From contig NZ_BCYZ01000028.1 in the NCBI RefSeq assembly GCF_001598455.1, forward strand, positions 1-51,887: a stretch of 51,887 nt of DNA, written 5' to 3'. Positions 51,818-51,887 of the stretch are shown piece by piece. Every line of letters starts with the position of its first letter. Position 1 is the stretch's first letter. The DNA is from Sphingomonas pruni NBRC 15498 (GTDB lineage: Bacteria; Pseudomonadota; Alphaproteobacteria; Sphingomonadales; Sphingomonadaceae). Under the pieces are notes generated by a model. That model made no database searches. It was not told the origin of the DNA and saw only the letters and a list, made by a program, of their open reading frames with translations. Made by a program: the position numbers and the translations under genes.

Positions 51818-51887
51818 TCGTCCCGGCATCCACCGTGCAGCGTAACCAAAGGCCGATGGGAGCGTGACGCCGTGGATGCCGGGACGA
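51818..51887. repeat. 16-bp inverted repeat reaching the window end
   Basis: TCGTCCCGGCATCCAC (51818-51833) is exactly complementary to GTGGATGCCGGGACGA (51872-51887). The right arm runs to the last base, so the repeat may continue beyond it. Confidence 0.8.

Overview
The window is GC-rich DNA of an alphaproteobacterium of the Sphingomonas type. This is inferred from a meso-DAP type MurE, an NDUFA12-like complex I subunit, DUF2155 and double cold-shock-domain proteins, the tRNA-Trp/secE/nusG/rplK/rplA order, two large TonB-dependent receptors and many sphingomonad-style GC-rich palindromes between genes. Nearly all DNA is coding. No insertion sequence, prophage, CRISPR array or rRNA gene was seen.

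Layout. 1-7936 (minus strand): division and cell-wall (dcw) cluster read mraZ-rsmH-ftsL-ftsI-murE-murF-mraY-murD, mostly with 1-4 nt overlaps; murD is cut by a palindrome close to the window edge. A 10-bp-periodic TGGG array lies upstream of mraZ. 8247-16711: cysteine synthase, small lipoproteins, a hypoxanthine/uracil-DNA glycosylase next to a Y-family polymerase, an orphan ParA ATPase coupled to aat, then DUF2155, NDUFA12, DUF192, a double cold-shock protein and recX. 16810-21114: a fatty acyl-AMP ligase and a membrane GGDEF-EAL protein. 21367-24299: tRNA-Trp, secE, nusG, rplK and rplA, with an unusual 630-nt hairpin-rich gap between nusG and rplK. 24478-31143: DUF4337 and FUSC membrane proteins, an SDR, and a PHP-type metallohydrolase translationally coupled to a TonB receptor. 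31441-38142: DEAD-box helicase, YaiI, an FAD dehydrogenase, RluE, an RNase H-like protein, a lipoprotein and HdeD. 38402-43346: TauE/SafE permease, Tat-exported PLP aminotransferase and TonB receptor. 43509-46500: three overlapping signalling genes. 46586-49953: truncated haemoglobin, EthD-like protein, a 67-aa protein and a PDZ/multi-membrane/GAF-like protein without a kinase domain. 50212-51515: promoter, long leader, rplJ and rplL.

Main points. (1) A structured repeat occurs three times: after nusG, inverted before rplK, and after rplL. It is built from consecutive hairpins around a GCCGGCCGG core and ends in a hairpin whose loop ATTYACT is kept while both stem arms change together, which suggests selection on structure. 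I know of no described family that matches it. (2) rplK-rplA and rplJ-rplL, usually adjacent, lie 26 kb apart here. (3) A Tat-exported aminotransferase sits between a TauE/SafE permease and a TonB receptor, a possible uptake and periplasmic processing module. (4) A scar after hdeD keeps collinear pieces of rluE and the RNase H-like gene. (5) A ComP-like sensor architecture lacks its kinase. (6) murD carries a palindrome that would read through in frame if one homopolymer base were added.

All calls come from reading the sequence and from general knowledge of the families; no database search was run.
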